The position numbers and the translations under genes were made by a program. Under the pieces are notes generated by a model. It was given only the letters and a program-made list of their open reading frames with translations, ran no database searches and was not told where the DNA came from. Shown here in pieces: positions 1 to 6,968 of a stretch of 8,951 nucleotides of DNA (the stretch's first letter is position 1; each line of letters opens with the position of its first letter). The stretch spans positions 51,603 through 60,553 of the forward strand of contig KL569108.1 in assembly GCA_000715635.1 (NCBI GenBank). The letters run 5' to 3'. The DNA comes from Streptomyces violaceus (GTDB lineage: Bacteria > Actinomycetota > Actinomycetes > Streptomycetales > Streptomycetaceae).

Positions 1-1
1 G

Positions 2-256
2 CCGGTGCAGGTGACCGTGGCGGGCGACGTCACGCAGGTGAAGAAGCGGGACCTCATTCGCGGTTCCTACTCCACGTCGGTGTCCTGCACGCCGGGCGCC
101 CCGGTCGCCTGGACCGGTACAGCCGTACCCACCGGCTCGGTCCCCTTCCAGAAGGGGGACATCGAGGTCGAGGGCCGCGCGACGGCGACGGACCCGGACT
201 ACGACCAGCCGGTAACGGTCAGCGAGACGGTGGCGGTCCGCCTCACCCGGGTCTGA
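2..256 (+). CDS. C-terminal part of a probably secreted hypothetical protein (5' partial)
   Basis: An open frame runs from the left edge of the window to TGA at 254-256, giving about 84 visible residues. The reading frame is already open at the first complete codon, so the true start lies outside the window. The GTG at 5 is an internal valine candidate, not a convincing start, because no ribosome binding site can be seen. The composition is rich in Thr, Val, Gly and Pro, with alternating hydrophobic and polar residues and a single Cys. This is what a beta-sandwich domain of an exported actinomycete protein looks like. There is no transmembrane segment or catalytic motif in the visible part. 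A strong hairpin follows 30 nt downstream, which supports this being a real gene end. I do not recognise the family. Confidence 0.6.
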   Translation, partial: PVQVTVAGDVTQVKKRDLIRGSYSTSVSCTPGAPVAWTGTAVPTGSVPFQKGDIEVEGRATATDPDYDQPVTVSETVAVRLTRV

Positions 257-285
257 CGCCCACTTCCTGACGCACAGCCACACCG

Positions 286-331
286 CCCGGCCCGGGCCCT
301 GGTCCTCTCGAGGAGCGGGGCCCGGGCCGGG
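286..331 (+). terminator. Strong GC-rich terminator hairpin
   Basis: A perfect 14-bp inverted repeat, CCCGGCCCGGGCCC at 286-299 and its complement at 318-331, encloses an 18-nt interior. That interior can pair further (TCCT with AGGA around 303-314). It begins 30 nt after the stop of the upstream partial gene. There is no clear T-tract, which is common for actinomycete intrinsic terminators. Confidence 0.75.
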
Positions 332-397
332 TCGCGTTGTGCGGCACCTGAACGACGGGTCCTCTAGGAGGTGCCCTCCGCAACCGGGAGGGTGGAG

Positions 398-496
398 ATG
401 GCGACGACGGCTTCGCTGGTTCTGCGAGGGAAGAGCGGCACGGTGCTCCGCCCGGAGGACCGGACGGTGGTGCTGCGCGGGGCCGCCGGGCGGTGA
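398..496 (+). CDS. Possible small or truncated ORF, 32 residues
   Basis: ATG at 398 is preceded by a GGGAGGGTGGAG purine stretch, a plausible but closely placed ribosome binding site. The frame ends at TGA 494-496. The product begins MATTASLVLRGKSG and is rich in Thr, Val, Leu, Arg and Gly. Third positions are mostly G or C. The short beta-strand-like pattern (GKSGTVLR, then RTVVLRG) vaguely recalls the first strands of DUF4429-type domains, but this is too short to assign. It may be a truncated remnant next to the decayed region on its right, or a chance ORF in GC-rich DNA. No function is proposed. Confidence 0.25.
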   Translation: MATTASLVLRGKSGTVLRPEDRTVVLRGAAGR

Positions 497-789
497 CACC
501 GCCGATCGACAACCGGTGTCAGGGCTCACCGTTAGAAGCCAGGCCCGGGCTACCCGATCTGTGCACGGCCGTTGTCTCGGACTGCCCGAATGGTCCTCTT
601 GGGCCAGCTCAGCTGGTGGGGTCCTCCTGACTACGACGGCTCCAGAGGCGTTCCAGGATGCGGGACCGGGGTCGGCGGTCGTCGACCTCTTCTGAGCAGC
701 GAGCTTGCCGCCAGCACATGGGCGCCGTCCGCGGCCGAATACGACGCCGCGCAAGTCAGACTTCCCAAGCAATGCCGCAGCAGCCGCCA
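497..789. other. Stretch without a recognisable gene
   Basis: Open frames in all six phases here look like GC-rich shadows: Arg/Ser/Pro-rich translations, no family resemblance and no ribosome binding site with a matching frame. It lies between the terminator of the left-edge gene and the decayed minus-strand coding stretch that begins at 790. It may be degraded coding DNA, but I can identify nothing in it. Confidence 0.4.
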
Positions 790-802
790 TCAGCGGCGGC
801 TG
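781..802 (-). terminator. Hairpin at the 3' end of the decayed minus-strand locus
   Basis: An 8-bp perfect inverted repeat (CAGCCGCC at 781-788, GGCGGCTG at 795-802) with a 6-nt loop overlaps the minus-strand stop at 790-792. The position fits a terminator for the broken minus-strand gene above it, but the stem is short and there is no T-tract. Confidence 0.3.
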
Positions 803-1207
803 AGTTCCTCAGCCCAGTCTCGGAGCGGGGCTTCGAGGACGAGGTTGTCTCCCCGGGCCACAGTCTGGAGCGGCTGGGCGCGCACGGTGGCTTCGGCGCC
901 GAGGCCGGCCGGGCTGCCCAGGACAGAGAAAGCGTGCCGGACGCGGGCGGCGACGTTCGGCTGGCGCAGAGTGTAGGCGTAGAGCATGGAGGCGTCGAAC
1001 CCCACGGGGCGCGGCCCCAGCCCTCCCGGTCCAGGATCCGCAGGGCGATGGCCTGGCTGGCGGTGAGGTTCGCCCGGTGCAAGTCCGCCGTGAGCGATGG
1101 TCCAGCAAGGCGCGGCCGGAGCCGGGATGCCGACGAATCGGGGACCGCCCGGTCCATGTACTGCTGTCGTACGGCGACGCGGTCGGTGCCGGCCGCCGAC
1201 ACCTTCT
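790..1207 (-). pseudogene. Broken minus-strand coding stretch, family not recognised
   Basis: Two segments in different minus-strand frames look like genuine protein and read on from one another. The upper one spans about 1208-1023 and contains LTADLHRANLTASQAIAL. The lower one spans 1002-793 and contains FDASMLYAYTLRQPNV, then RHAFSVLGSP, ending in WAEELSRR and a stop at 790-792. A frameshift between about 1003 and 1022 separates them. The stretch directly follows the decayed aldo/keto reductase on the same strand and could be the remains of a second gene. RHAFSVLGSP followed by an Ala-rich helical stretch faintly recalls the region after the NB-ARC in AfsR-like regulators. I would not assign it on that basis. 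Confidence 0.35.
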
Positions 1208-1700
1208 GATCTCCCGCAACTGTGCGGCTGACAGGACGGGTTGGGCGACGACGTCGGCCGCCTCGTTCCAGTGTGGCGGCTGGGGGCGGCATGACGCGAC
1301 GGTGAGGATGCAGCTTGTGCGGGGGGTGATGCCCGGCCGGATGAGGGGGCGAGCTCTTGGTCGACCATGCTGGGGAGCTCTCCGCCGTGCAACGGCCGGG
1401 AGCAGGCCGACGCCGCGCAGGGCCTGCGTGATCAGCGTCATCGTCTCCAGGTTCACCGGCAGTTGGACCCCGACCAGATGGTGGTGCTGTCCGCCCGCGG
1501 CTTCGGCGGCCAGGGTGAGCAGCTCCCCCACCGTGAACGCCCCTCCTCTTCCAGGCCTGCCCAGGTGGCGACCCCGTACCCGGCTACGTGCCCAGCCGCC
1601 ACGGCTTCCTCCAGGACGACGAACGCCTCCGCAGATTCAGGATGCGCCGAAGCCCGGAAGCTGTCACCGGGGGATGCAGGAAAAGCTGGCTTGTGGACAG
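1208..1700 (-). pseudogene. Decayed aldo/keto reductase (multiple frameshifts, N-terminal half lost)
   Basis: Conserved pieces of an aldo/keto reductase appear in order on the minus strand but in different frames. LFLHPP at 1685-1668 is a probable relic of the FLHNPE motif. EAFVVLEEAV...GYGVATWAGLEEG follows at 1638-1540. After a one-base loss, FTVGELLTLAAEAAGG and VGVQLPVNLE lie at 1537-1388. LHGGELPSMVDQELAP at 1392-1345 is in another frame. A one-base loss in a C-run then leads to LIRPGITP, ILTVASC, HWNEAAD and LSAAQLREI at 1342-1208. About ten residues are also missing before LHGGELP. The N-terminal TIM-barrel half with the Asp, Tyr and Lys catalytic residues cannot be found. This is a different AKR subfamily from the intact gene at 4146-5126. 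With at least three frame changes and deletions, a single sequencing error cannot explain it. Confidence 0.65.
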
Positions 1701-1814
1701 GTCGAACGAACGTGGTTGTCGAGGACGTCCCCTCGATGCCGCCGCCCGGCGGCTGGTTCGGTCCCGGAGGCCGGAAGGGCGATGGGTTGCCAACCCGCCA
1801 CACTGCTCACCTGG

Positions 1815-1827
1815 TTGTGTCGCACAA
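1815..1827. promoter_or_regulatory. 13-bp palindrome just upstream of the CoA-transferase start
   Basis: TTGTG (1815-1819) and CACAA (1823-1827) form a perfect inverted repeat with a 3-bp centre, 7 bp before the ATG at 1835. It is relatively A/T-rich for this DNA and lies between divergently oriented loci (decayed AKR to the left, CoA-transferase to the right). This would suit a repressor operator, but no regulator can be named and it could be chance. Confidence 0.25.
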
Positions 1828-1834
1828 TGAGCGG

Positions 1835-3202
1835 ATGACGGACACCGAGGATGCGGCCACCATGCACGCCTGGACGGCCCTGGAGGGCCAGGGCCAGCTG
1901 GTTCAGGGCGTGACCTTTGAGGGGGCGGGTGCTGTCCTGCCATCGCGTCTGCCGGTAAGGGAACTGGCGCGGGCCAGCGTGGGAGTGTCCTCGCTGGCGG
2001 CAGCGGAACTGCTGGCGCTGCGCAACCGCGTGCCGGTGCCCGCGGTGCGGGTCAACGAGGCTGCCGTGGCCACCGCGTTCGTCAGTGAACGCCACCTGCG
2101 GATCGACGGCCGGACTCCGACGTCCTTCGCCCCGCTGTCCGGGTTCTGGCAGACAGCCGACGGATGGGTACGCACACACGCCAACTACCCCCACCACCGT
2201 GCCCGGCTGCTCAGCGCCCTGGGCATCGCGGACACGGGCCAGGACCAGGCACTGGCGGGCGTGCTCTCGAGGGAGCTGGCATCGCGTCCTGCCCGGGAGG
2301 TCCAGGAGACCGTCTACGCGGCAGGCGGCCTGGCCGTGGCTGTTGCTTCCGCACCCGCTGCGCCTGTACCCGCTCTGATCGAGACGTGCCGCGTAGTCCG
2401 GGGCGCCCCCCGACCGCTTGCGCCCGCATCCATGCCGGCCCAGGGGGTGCGGGTCCTGGACCTGACCCGCGTCATCGCCGGCCCCGTCGGCACCCGCACG
2501 CTGGCGCTGCTGGGCGCCGACGTGCTGCGCGTGGACGCCCCCCAGCTCCCCGAGGACGCAGATGCCCACGCCGACACCGGCGTAGGCAAACGTTCCACGC
2601 TGCTGGACCTCACCAGCCCCGGCGACCGGCATGACTTCGAGTGCCTGCTCAGCCAGGCGGACGTCGTGGTGACCGGCTACCGCCCCGGTGCTCTGGACCG
2701 GCACGGACTGGCCCCCGATGCGCTGCTGTTCCGGCATCCCGACCTGATCGTCGCCGAACTGTCCGCTTGGGGCTGGTCCGGCCCCTGGGCCGAGCGCCGC
2801 GGCTTCGACAGCCTGGTCCAAGCCGGAACCGGTATCGCCGCGATCGAGGCCGCGGCCGACGGCCGCCCCGGTGTACTGCCCGCGCAGGCGCTGGACCACG
2901 GAACCGGGTATCTGCTCGCCGCCGGCGTCCTACGTGCACTGAGCGACCGCCAGGTCACCGGCGGCGGGCGGCACCTTCGCCTCTCTCTGGCAGGCACGGC
3001 GTCATGGCTGCTGCACGACATCCGCCCCACCCCCGTACAGGGCGAAGCCGACCTCTACGACCCCGGATCCTGGCTCACCGAGACCAAATCGCCCTACGGT
3101 CTGCTCCGTCATGCCCTGCCCCCGGTCCACTATGACGGCGCACCCGCGAGCTGGCACCGTGCACCGACCCAGTGGGGCACCGATCTACCGACATGGACCT
3201 AG
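1835..3202 (+). CDS. CaiB/BaiF family III CoA-transferase, permuted two-half type
   Basis: The product is 455 residues from ATG 1835. Alternatives are ATG 1862 and GTG 1817; none has a strong ribosome binding site. Family III enzymes move CoA between acyl donors and acceptors through an aspartyl-CoA thioester. Residues 204-235 match the usual family N-terminus (GVRVLDLTRVIAGP, LLGADVLRVDAP). Further family blocks are ADVVVTGYRPGALDRHGL at 275-292, HPDLIVAELSAWG near 301-313 and RGFDSLVQAGTGI at 322-334. ALDHGTGYLLAAG places the likely nucleophile at Asp354. The first ~180 residues resemble the family's C-terminal region instead: LARASVGVSSLAAAELLALR, then PLSGFWQTADGWVRTHANYPHHRARLL cut across residues 100-126. 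This copy has no aspartate at the matching site. The layout is thus permuted or partly duplicated. The acyl substrates are unknown. No partner gene adjoins it; the 3' neighbour is convergent. Confidence 0.85.
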   Translation: MTDTEDAATMHAWTALEGQGQLVQGVTFEGAGAVLPSRLPVRELARASVGVSSLAAAELLALRNRVPVPAVRVNEAAVATAFVSERHLRIDGRTPTSFAPLSGFWQTADGWVRTHANYPHHRARLLSALGIADTGQDQALAGVLSRELASRPAREVQETVYAAGGLAVAVASAPAAPVPALIETCRVVRGAPRPLAPASMPAQGVRVLDLTRVIAGPVGTRTLALLGADVLRVDAPQLPEDADAHADTGVGKRSTLLDLTSPGDRHDFECLLSQADVVVTGYRPGALDRHGLAPDALLFRHPDLIVAELSAWGWSGPWAERRGFDSLVQAGTGIAAIEAAADGRPGVLPAQALDHGTGYLLAAGVLRALSDRQVTGGGRHLRLSLAGTASWLLHDIRPTPVQGEADLYDPGSWLTETKSPYGLLRHALPPVHYDGAPASWHRAPTQWGTDLPTWT

Positions 3203-3336
3203 GGCATGAGATCTCCGCTGACCGAGCCACCCTGTTGCGTCCGTGCCGGAAAGCCGCACAGGTTCGGCCATTGACGGCCGGGCGGGTAGGCGTGCATGCG
3301 TGGACAGCTCCCACGTCCGCGCGAAAAGGGGGTGCC

Positions 3337-3359
3337 GCGACCGGTCCGTCGCCGGTCGC
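3337..3359. terminator. Hairpin between convergent genes
   Basis: An 8-bp perfect inverted repeat (GCGACCGG at 3337-3344, CCGGTCGC at 3352-3359) with a 7-nt loop lies in the 252-nt gap between the CoA-transferase stop (3202) and the convergent oxidoreductase stop (3455). It could serve both directions. There is no T-tract. Confidence 0.45.
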
Positions 3360-3454
3360 AGCCGCCTGCCGTGAACGGTCAGCCGGGCATTACTGCGGGA
3401 CCGAGCACCGCTGCGTCGCGATCGACGAGGGCGGCTGTTGCCGAGAGAGCGCGG

Positions 3455-3997
3455 TCAGGCTGCGGCGAAGGAGGCGAGCAGTTCGTTGTACTGCTTGGCG
3501 GCGGTGGACAGGTCCTCGTCGGAGAGGCCGAAAGCCGTGCCGTAGAGCTTGACCATCGGCTGGATGTCGAACTGGCACAGCCGCAGGGTCGCGTGCCAGT
3601 TGCCGAGGAGCGTCTCGAGGGTGGCCTTGTTGGCGCCTTCGGGGGTGTAGTGCTCGGCCGGGACGCCGGCTGTGACGGCGACGACGGCCTTCTTGCCGGC
3701 CAGCTGTGAGGCGGAGCCGTCCATGGTGAAGGCCCAGCCAAGGGTGAAGACCATGTCCTGCCACTGCTTGAACAGAGGGGTGGTGTTGTACCAGAACACC
3801 GGGTGCTGGAAGACGATCACATCGTGGTCGGCCAGCAGCGCCTGCTCGGCGTCGGCGTCGATGTGGAAGTCGGGGTAGGTGGCGTAGAGGTCGTGCACGG
3901 TGACATGGGCCAGGTCGCGGACGGCGTCCACGAGCGCCGCGTTGGCCTTCGACTGGGACAGGTCGGGGTGGCCTACGACAAGGAGAACCTTGGACAC
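3455..3997 (-). CDS. NAD(P)H oxidoreductase, flavodoxin-like fold (KefF/NQO-type)
   Basis: The product is 180 residues from GTG at 3997. This start is chosen because AAAGGG at 4007-4012 lies 9 nt upstream and the family motif begins at once (SKVLLVVGHPD). A longer in-frame reading to 4087 adds a His/Pro-rich leader without family character. Family members bind FMN or FAD and use NAD(P)H to reduce quinones or similar acceptors by two electrons in the cytosol. Visible motifs are the flavin phosphate loop GHPDLSQSKAN at 9-19, DLYATYPDFHID at 36-47, FQHPVFWYNTTPLFKQW at 63-79, FTLGWAF at 84-90 and an AVVAVTAGVP strand-loop. The length is close to KefF (about 176). No KefC antiporter is nearby, so a free-standing quinone or azo reductase is more likely. 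It is the last of four same-strand oxidoreductase genes, 148 nt after the AKR. Confidence 0.88.
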   Translation of the reverse strand: MSKVLLVVGHPDLSQSKANAALVDAVRDLAHVTVHDLYATYPDFHIDADAEQALLADHDVIVFQHPVFWYNTTPLFKQWQDMVFTLGWAFTMDGSASQLAGKKAVVAVTAGVPAEHYTPEGANKATLETLLGNWHATLRLCQFDIQPMVKLYGTAFGLSDEDLSTAAKQYNELLASFAAA

Positions 3998-4006
3998 GAT
4001 GAGAAA

Positions 4007-4012
4007 CCCTTT
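4007..4012 (-). promoter_or_regulatory. Ribosome binding site deciding the GTG start at 3997
   Basis: On the minus strand AAAGGG lies 9 nt before GTG 3997. It favours the 180-residue form over the 210-residue reading that starts at 4087. Confidence 0.6.
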
Positions 4013-4093
4013 CAGTGATGAGTGAAATGGGTGGAACGGATGCAGGTTGGTCGGGTGTGACGGGTCAGGAACTTCGCCGGGCGTCACTCCGTC

Positions 4094-4103
4094 CTTCGCG
4101 AAG
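4094..4103. repeat. 10-bp perfect palindrome upstream of the NQO-like gene
   Basis: CTTCGCGAAG is self-complementary and lies in the 148-nt gap between the AKR stop and the NQO-like start. It could be half of an operator or part of a weak terminator for the AKR. A 10-bp palindrome also arises by chance fairly often. Confidence 0.2.
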
Positions 4104-4145
4104 TCCGGGAGCTCGCGCTGAGCCGGGCGCAGCAGGCGTCGGCGG

Positions 4146-5126
<981 letters not shown>

Positions 5127-5133
5127 CAGGTAA

Positions 5134-5139
5134 CTCCTT
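5134..5139 (-). promoter_or_regulatory. Ribosome binding site deciding the AKR start at 5126
   Basis: A perfect AAGGAG on the minus strand, 7 nt before ATG 5126, sets the start. The in-frame upstream ATG and GTG codons have no comparable site. Confidence 0.75.
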
Positions 5140-5312
5140 GTGTAGTGGCCGTCCTGCCCGGCCGGTGGGCATGGCCTGTGGGCGCGACGACCGCGTCGCC
5201 GGCCGGCGGGCGCTTCGGGGATCTGCTCAGCCGGCATCGACGGCGAGGTTGGTAAATGCACATGACTTCTTCTGACTCCGGCGACCGGGCGCGCAGTGGC
5301 CATCCAGGAGGA

Positions 5313-5340
5313 TTCGAGTCGGCCGCTACGCGGCCTCGAA
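5313..5340 (-). terminator. Hairpin after the nitroreductase-family gene
   Basis: GGCCGC (5321-5326) and GCGGCC (5330-5335) pair around a TAC loop. The stem is extended by TTCGA (5313-5317) with TCGAA (5336-5340) across a 3-nt bulge. On the minus strand it starts 10 nt after the stop at 5351, a typical terminator position. It suggests that the AKR is at least partly transcribed separately. Confidence 0.55.
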
Positions 5341-5350
5341 GTGCGCCACG

Positions 5351-5833
5351 TCAGTGCTCCTGGGCAGCCGGCTCCAGAACGAGGACCGGGATCTCGCGGT
5401 CTGTCTTCTTCTGGTACTCCGCGTAGTCCGGGAACGCCTCGACGGATCGAGCCCACCACAGGGCCTTCTCGTCCCCGGTCACCTCGCGTGCCAGCATGTC
5501 CTGGCGCACCGGGCCGTCCTGCAGCTCGACCCGGGGGTCGGCCACCAGGTTGTGGTACCAGACCGGGTGGTTGGGGGCTCCTGCCATGGAGGCGACCACG
5601 GCGTAGGTGCCGTCGTGCTCCACCCGCATCACGGGGGTCTTGCGGATCTTGCCGCTCTTCGCGCCCAGGGTGGTCAGGATGACGACGGGCAGGTCCCGTA
5701 GCCTCTCGTCCTCTTCCCGTGCGACCAGGACACTCAGCGTCGTTCCTTGCGTACCACCGGAACTCTCGTACAGCTCCACCTGGTCACGTACAAATTGCGC
5801 CTTGCTCGGCTCGTACTCACCTTTGAGCGGCAT
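5351..5833 (-). CDS. Nitroreductase/quinone reductase family deazaflavin-dependent oxidoreductase (DUF385/Ddn-like)
   Basis: The product is 160 residues from ATG 5833, with AAGGAG at 5843-5848 and 9-nt spacing. The length fits the Ddn-like family of small split-barrel proteins. Known members use reduced coenzyme F420 to reduce quinones or nitroaromatics and are largely confined to actinomycetes and some other F420 producers. Family signatures are [18 protein letters not shown] at 50-67 (the conserved phosphate-contacting Lys/Ser/Gly loop), [17 protein letters not shown] at 69-85 and [17 protein letters not shown] at 88-104. There is no signal peptide or membrane segment. The gene follows the SDR by 75 nt on the same strand with no hairpin between, so the two are probably co-transcribed. 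F420 use is inferred from the family and not shown here; some relatives bind flavins, haem or fatty acids. Confidence 0.9.
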   Translation of the reverse strand: MPLKGEYEPSKAQFVRDQVELYESSGGTQGTTLSVLVAREEDERLRDLPVVILTTLGAKSGKIRKTPVMRVEHDGTYAVVASMAGAPNHPVWYHNLVADPRVELQDGPVRQDMLAREVTGDEKALWWARSVEAFPDYAEYQKKTDREIPVLVLEPAAQEH

Positions 5834-5908
5834 GCTGCCTCTCTCCTTGCCGTCGGAATCGCACCTGGCAGCGGTCCTTCGTCTCGGCCGGGGTGCGGGA
5901 TGTGCTGC

Positions 5909-6754
5909 TCAGGCGTGGGCGTCGTCGTAGGCGAGGGCGCCGCCCAGCTCGCGGGAGGCCTCGGCCTGGGCGAGGAGTTCCTTCGCCTTGGCCCGGGCGG
6001 CCTCGATGGCGTCCGCACCGGCGACGAAGCGCTGCAGGGGCTTGTCCTGGTCGGCGATGGTGAGGAGGGCGCGGGCGAGCTTGGCGGGGTCGCCGGGCTG
6101 CTTGCCGTTCATGCTCTTCATGCCCTCGATCCTCGGGGCGGTGCGCGGGGCGTAGTCGTCGACGGACAGTTCGGGCCAGGTGGTGGAGCCGTCCACGAGG
6201 AGTTCGGTACGGAAGTAGCCGGGCTCCACGACGGTGGTGTGGATGTTGTACGGCTCGACGTCGTGGCGCAGGGACTCCATCCAGCCCTCTTCCGCGAACT
6301 TGGAGGCGGCGTAGGCGGAGGTGAATTCCATGCCGACCAGTCCGGCGGTCGAGGTGATGGTGATGACGTGACCGGCGCGCTGCCGGCGCATGAGGGGCAG
6401 GACGGCGCGGGTGACGTTCATCGGGCCGAAGAGGTTGGTCTCGAACTGCCGGCGCATCTGCGCGGGCGAGATCTCCTCGAAGTAGCCGGTGAAGAGGTTC
6501 CCGGCGTTGTTGATCAGGACGTCGATGCGGCCGAAGCGGTCGACGGCGGCCTGCGCGGCTGCCTCGGCGTCTTCGAGGCTGGTGACGTCGAGCTTGGTGA
6601 CCAGCAGGTTGTCCTGCGGTCCGCCCAGGGTCTTCTCGACCTCTTCGGGGCGGCGGCCGGTGGCGACGACCTGGTGGCCGGCGGCCAGGGCCTCGCGGGC
6701 GATGTCGGTGCCCAGACCGCGTCCGGCACCGGTGACGAGAATGACCTTGCTCAT
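5909..6754 (-). CDS. Short-chain dehydrogenase/reductase (classical SDR)
   Basis: The product is 281 residues from ATG 6754, with AAAGGA at 6762-6767 and 7-nt spacing. It has a Rossmann fold and is a cytosolic NAD(P)(H)-dependent alcohol/ketone oxidoreductase. Visible motifs are the cofactor loop TGAGRGLG at 8-15, LDVTS near 55-59, NNAG at 82-85, Asn107, Ser135 in TITSTAG, and Tyr148 with Lys152 in SAYAASKFA, so the catalytic Asn-Ser-Tyr-Lys set is complete. EPGYFRTELL follows at 177-186. Arg34-Arg35 after the second strand (ATGRRPEE) favours NADPH over NADH. The C-terminal ~60 residues are Ala/Lys-rich helices (KAKELLAQAEASRELGG). It is the first gene of the minus-strand cluster and faces the XRE regulator across a palindrome-rich 246-nt region, so it is the prime candidate for control by that regulator. 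The substrate is unknown. Confidence 0.93.
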   Translation of the reverse strand: MSKVILVTGAGRGLGTDIAREALAAGHQVVATGRRPEEVEKTLGGPQDNLLVTKLDVTSLEDAEAAAQAAVDRFGRIDVLINNAGNLFTGYFEEISPAQMRRQFETNLFGPMNVTRAVLPLMRRQRAGHVITITSTAGLVGMEFTSAYAASKFAEEGWMESLRHDVEPYNIHTTVVEPGYFRTELLVDGSTTWPELSVDDYAPRTAPRIEGMKSMNGKQPGDPAKLARALLTIADQDKPLQRFVAGADAIEAARAKAKELLAQAEASRELGGALAYDDAHA

Positions 6755-6767
6755 GGGGGGTTCCTTT

Positions 6768-6790
6768 CAGGTGCCGTGGTCCGGCACCTG
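6768..6790. promoter_or_regulatory. 23-bp palindrome abutting the SDR ribosome binding site
   Basis: CAGGTGCCG (6768-6776) and CGGCACCTG (6782-6790) are perfect 9-bp arms around TGGTC. On the SDR transcript the hairpin would end directly at the Shine-Dalgarno sequence (6762-6767). It could be an operator for the divergent regulator or a leader hairpin affecting translation. Confidence 0.55.
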
Positions 6791-6810
6791 GTGTGTTCGG
6801 GGGTGATGCG

Positions 6811-6831
6811 TGCGGCGCCGACAGCGCCGCA
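6811..6831. promoter_or_regulatory. 21-bp palindrome in the divergent intergenic region
   Basis: TGCGGCGC (6811-6818) and GCGCCGCA (6824-6831) are perfect 8-bp arms around a 5-bp centre. The geometry (about 21-23 bp with a 5-bp spacer) resembles the 6768-6790 palindrome, but the arm sequence differs. Confidence 0.35.
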
Positions 6832-6847
6832 GAGGGACCTCGAGACC

Positions 6848-6864
6848 GGCGGCGCAGCGCCGCC
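6848..6864. repeat. 17-bp near-perfect palindrome
   Basis: GGCGGCGC (6848-6855) and GCGCCGCC (6857-6864) flank one base. Its core, GCGGCGC, is shared with the 6811-6831 palindrome. High GC content raises the chance background. Confidence 0.3.
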
Positions 6865-6880
6865 CTGTCCGGACCCTGCA

Positions 6881-6897
6881 CACCGCCGTGGGCGGTG
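6881..6897. repeat. Inverted repeat with 3-base loop
   Basis: CACCGCC (6881-6887) and GGCGGTG (6891-6897) pair around GTG. It is one of the inverted repeats crowded between the SDR and the regulator. Confidence 0.3.
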
Positions 6898-6919
6898 CAC
6901 CACCAAGAAAACCCGCTGT

Positions 6920-6931
6920 CACACGCGTGTG
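6920..6931. promoter_or_regulatory. 12-bp perfect palindrome, possible operator
   Basis: CACACGCGTGTG is uninterrupted and self-complementary, 69 bp before the regulator start, between the divergent genes. It is a reasonable candidate for a dimeric regulator site but is unproven. Confidence 0.35.
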
Positions 6932-6934
6932 GGA

Positions 6935-6968
6935 GTCCCTGGTGAGGGGGTCACTCACAGGGACCCCC
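6935..6968 (+). promoter_or_regulatory. Overlapping alternative hairpins upstream of the regulator gene
   Basis: GTCCCT-g-GTGAG (6935-6946) can pair with CTCAC-AGGGAC (6954-6964), a stem of 11 bp with one bulge. GGGGGTC (6946-6952) can instead pair with GACCCCC (6962-6968). The two share bases and cannot both form. The element ends 32 nt before the ATG at 7001. Confidence 0.35.

Noticed and set aside
1367..1834. An extended CoA-transferase start at 1367 (611 residues)
   Set aside because: The extra residues are antisense to recognisable AKR motifs and show no similarity to the transferase.
1664..2899. A 411-codon minus-strand ORF opposite the CoA-transferase
   Set aside because: The translation is a shadow of the CoA-transferase gene (Gly/Gln/Arg/His-rich, no motifs). 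The plus-strand product is clearly a family III CoA-transferase.
5197..5208. 12-bp palindrome CGCCGGCCGGCG upstream of the AKR
   Set aside because: It is made only of G and C in DNA of this composition and has no neighbouring half sites, so it is likely to be chance.
5127..5459. A 111-residue N-terminal extension of the AKR to 5459
   Set aside because: The perfect AAGGAG 7 nt before ATG 5126 and the family N-terminus starting at that Met fix the start. The extension runs into the nitroreductase-family gene's 3' end.
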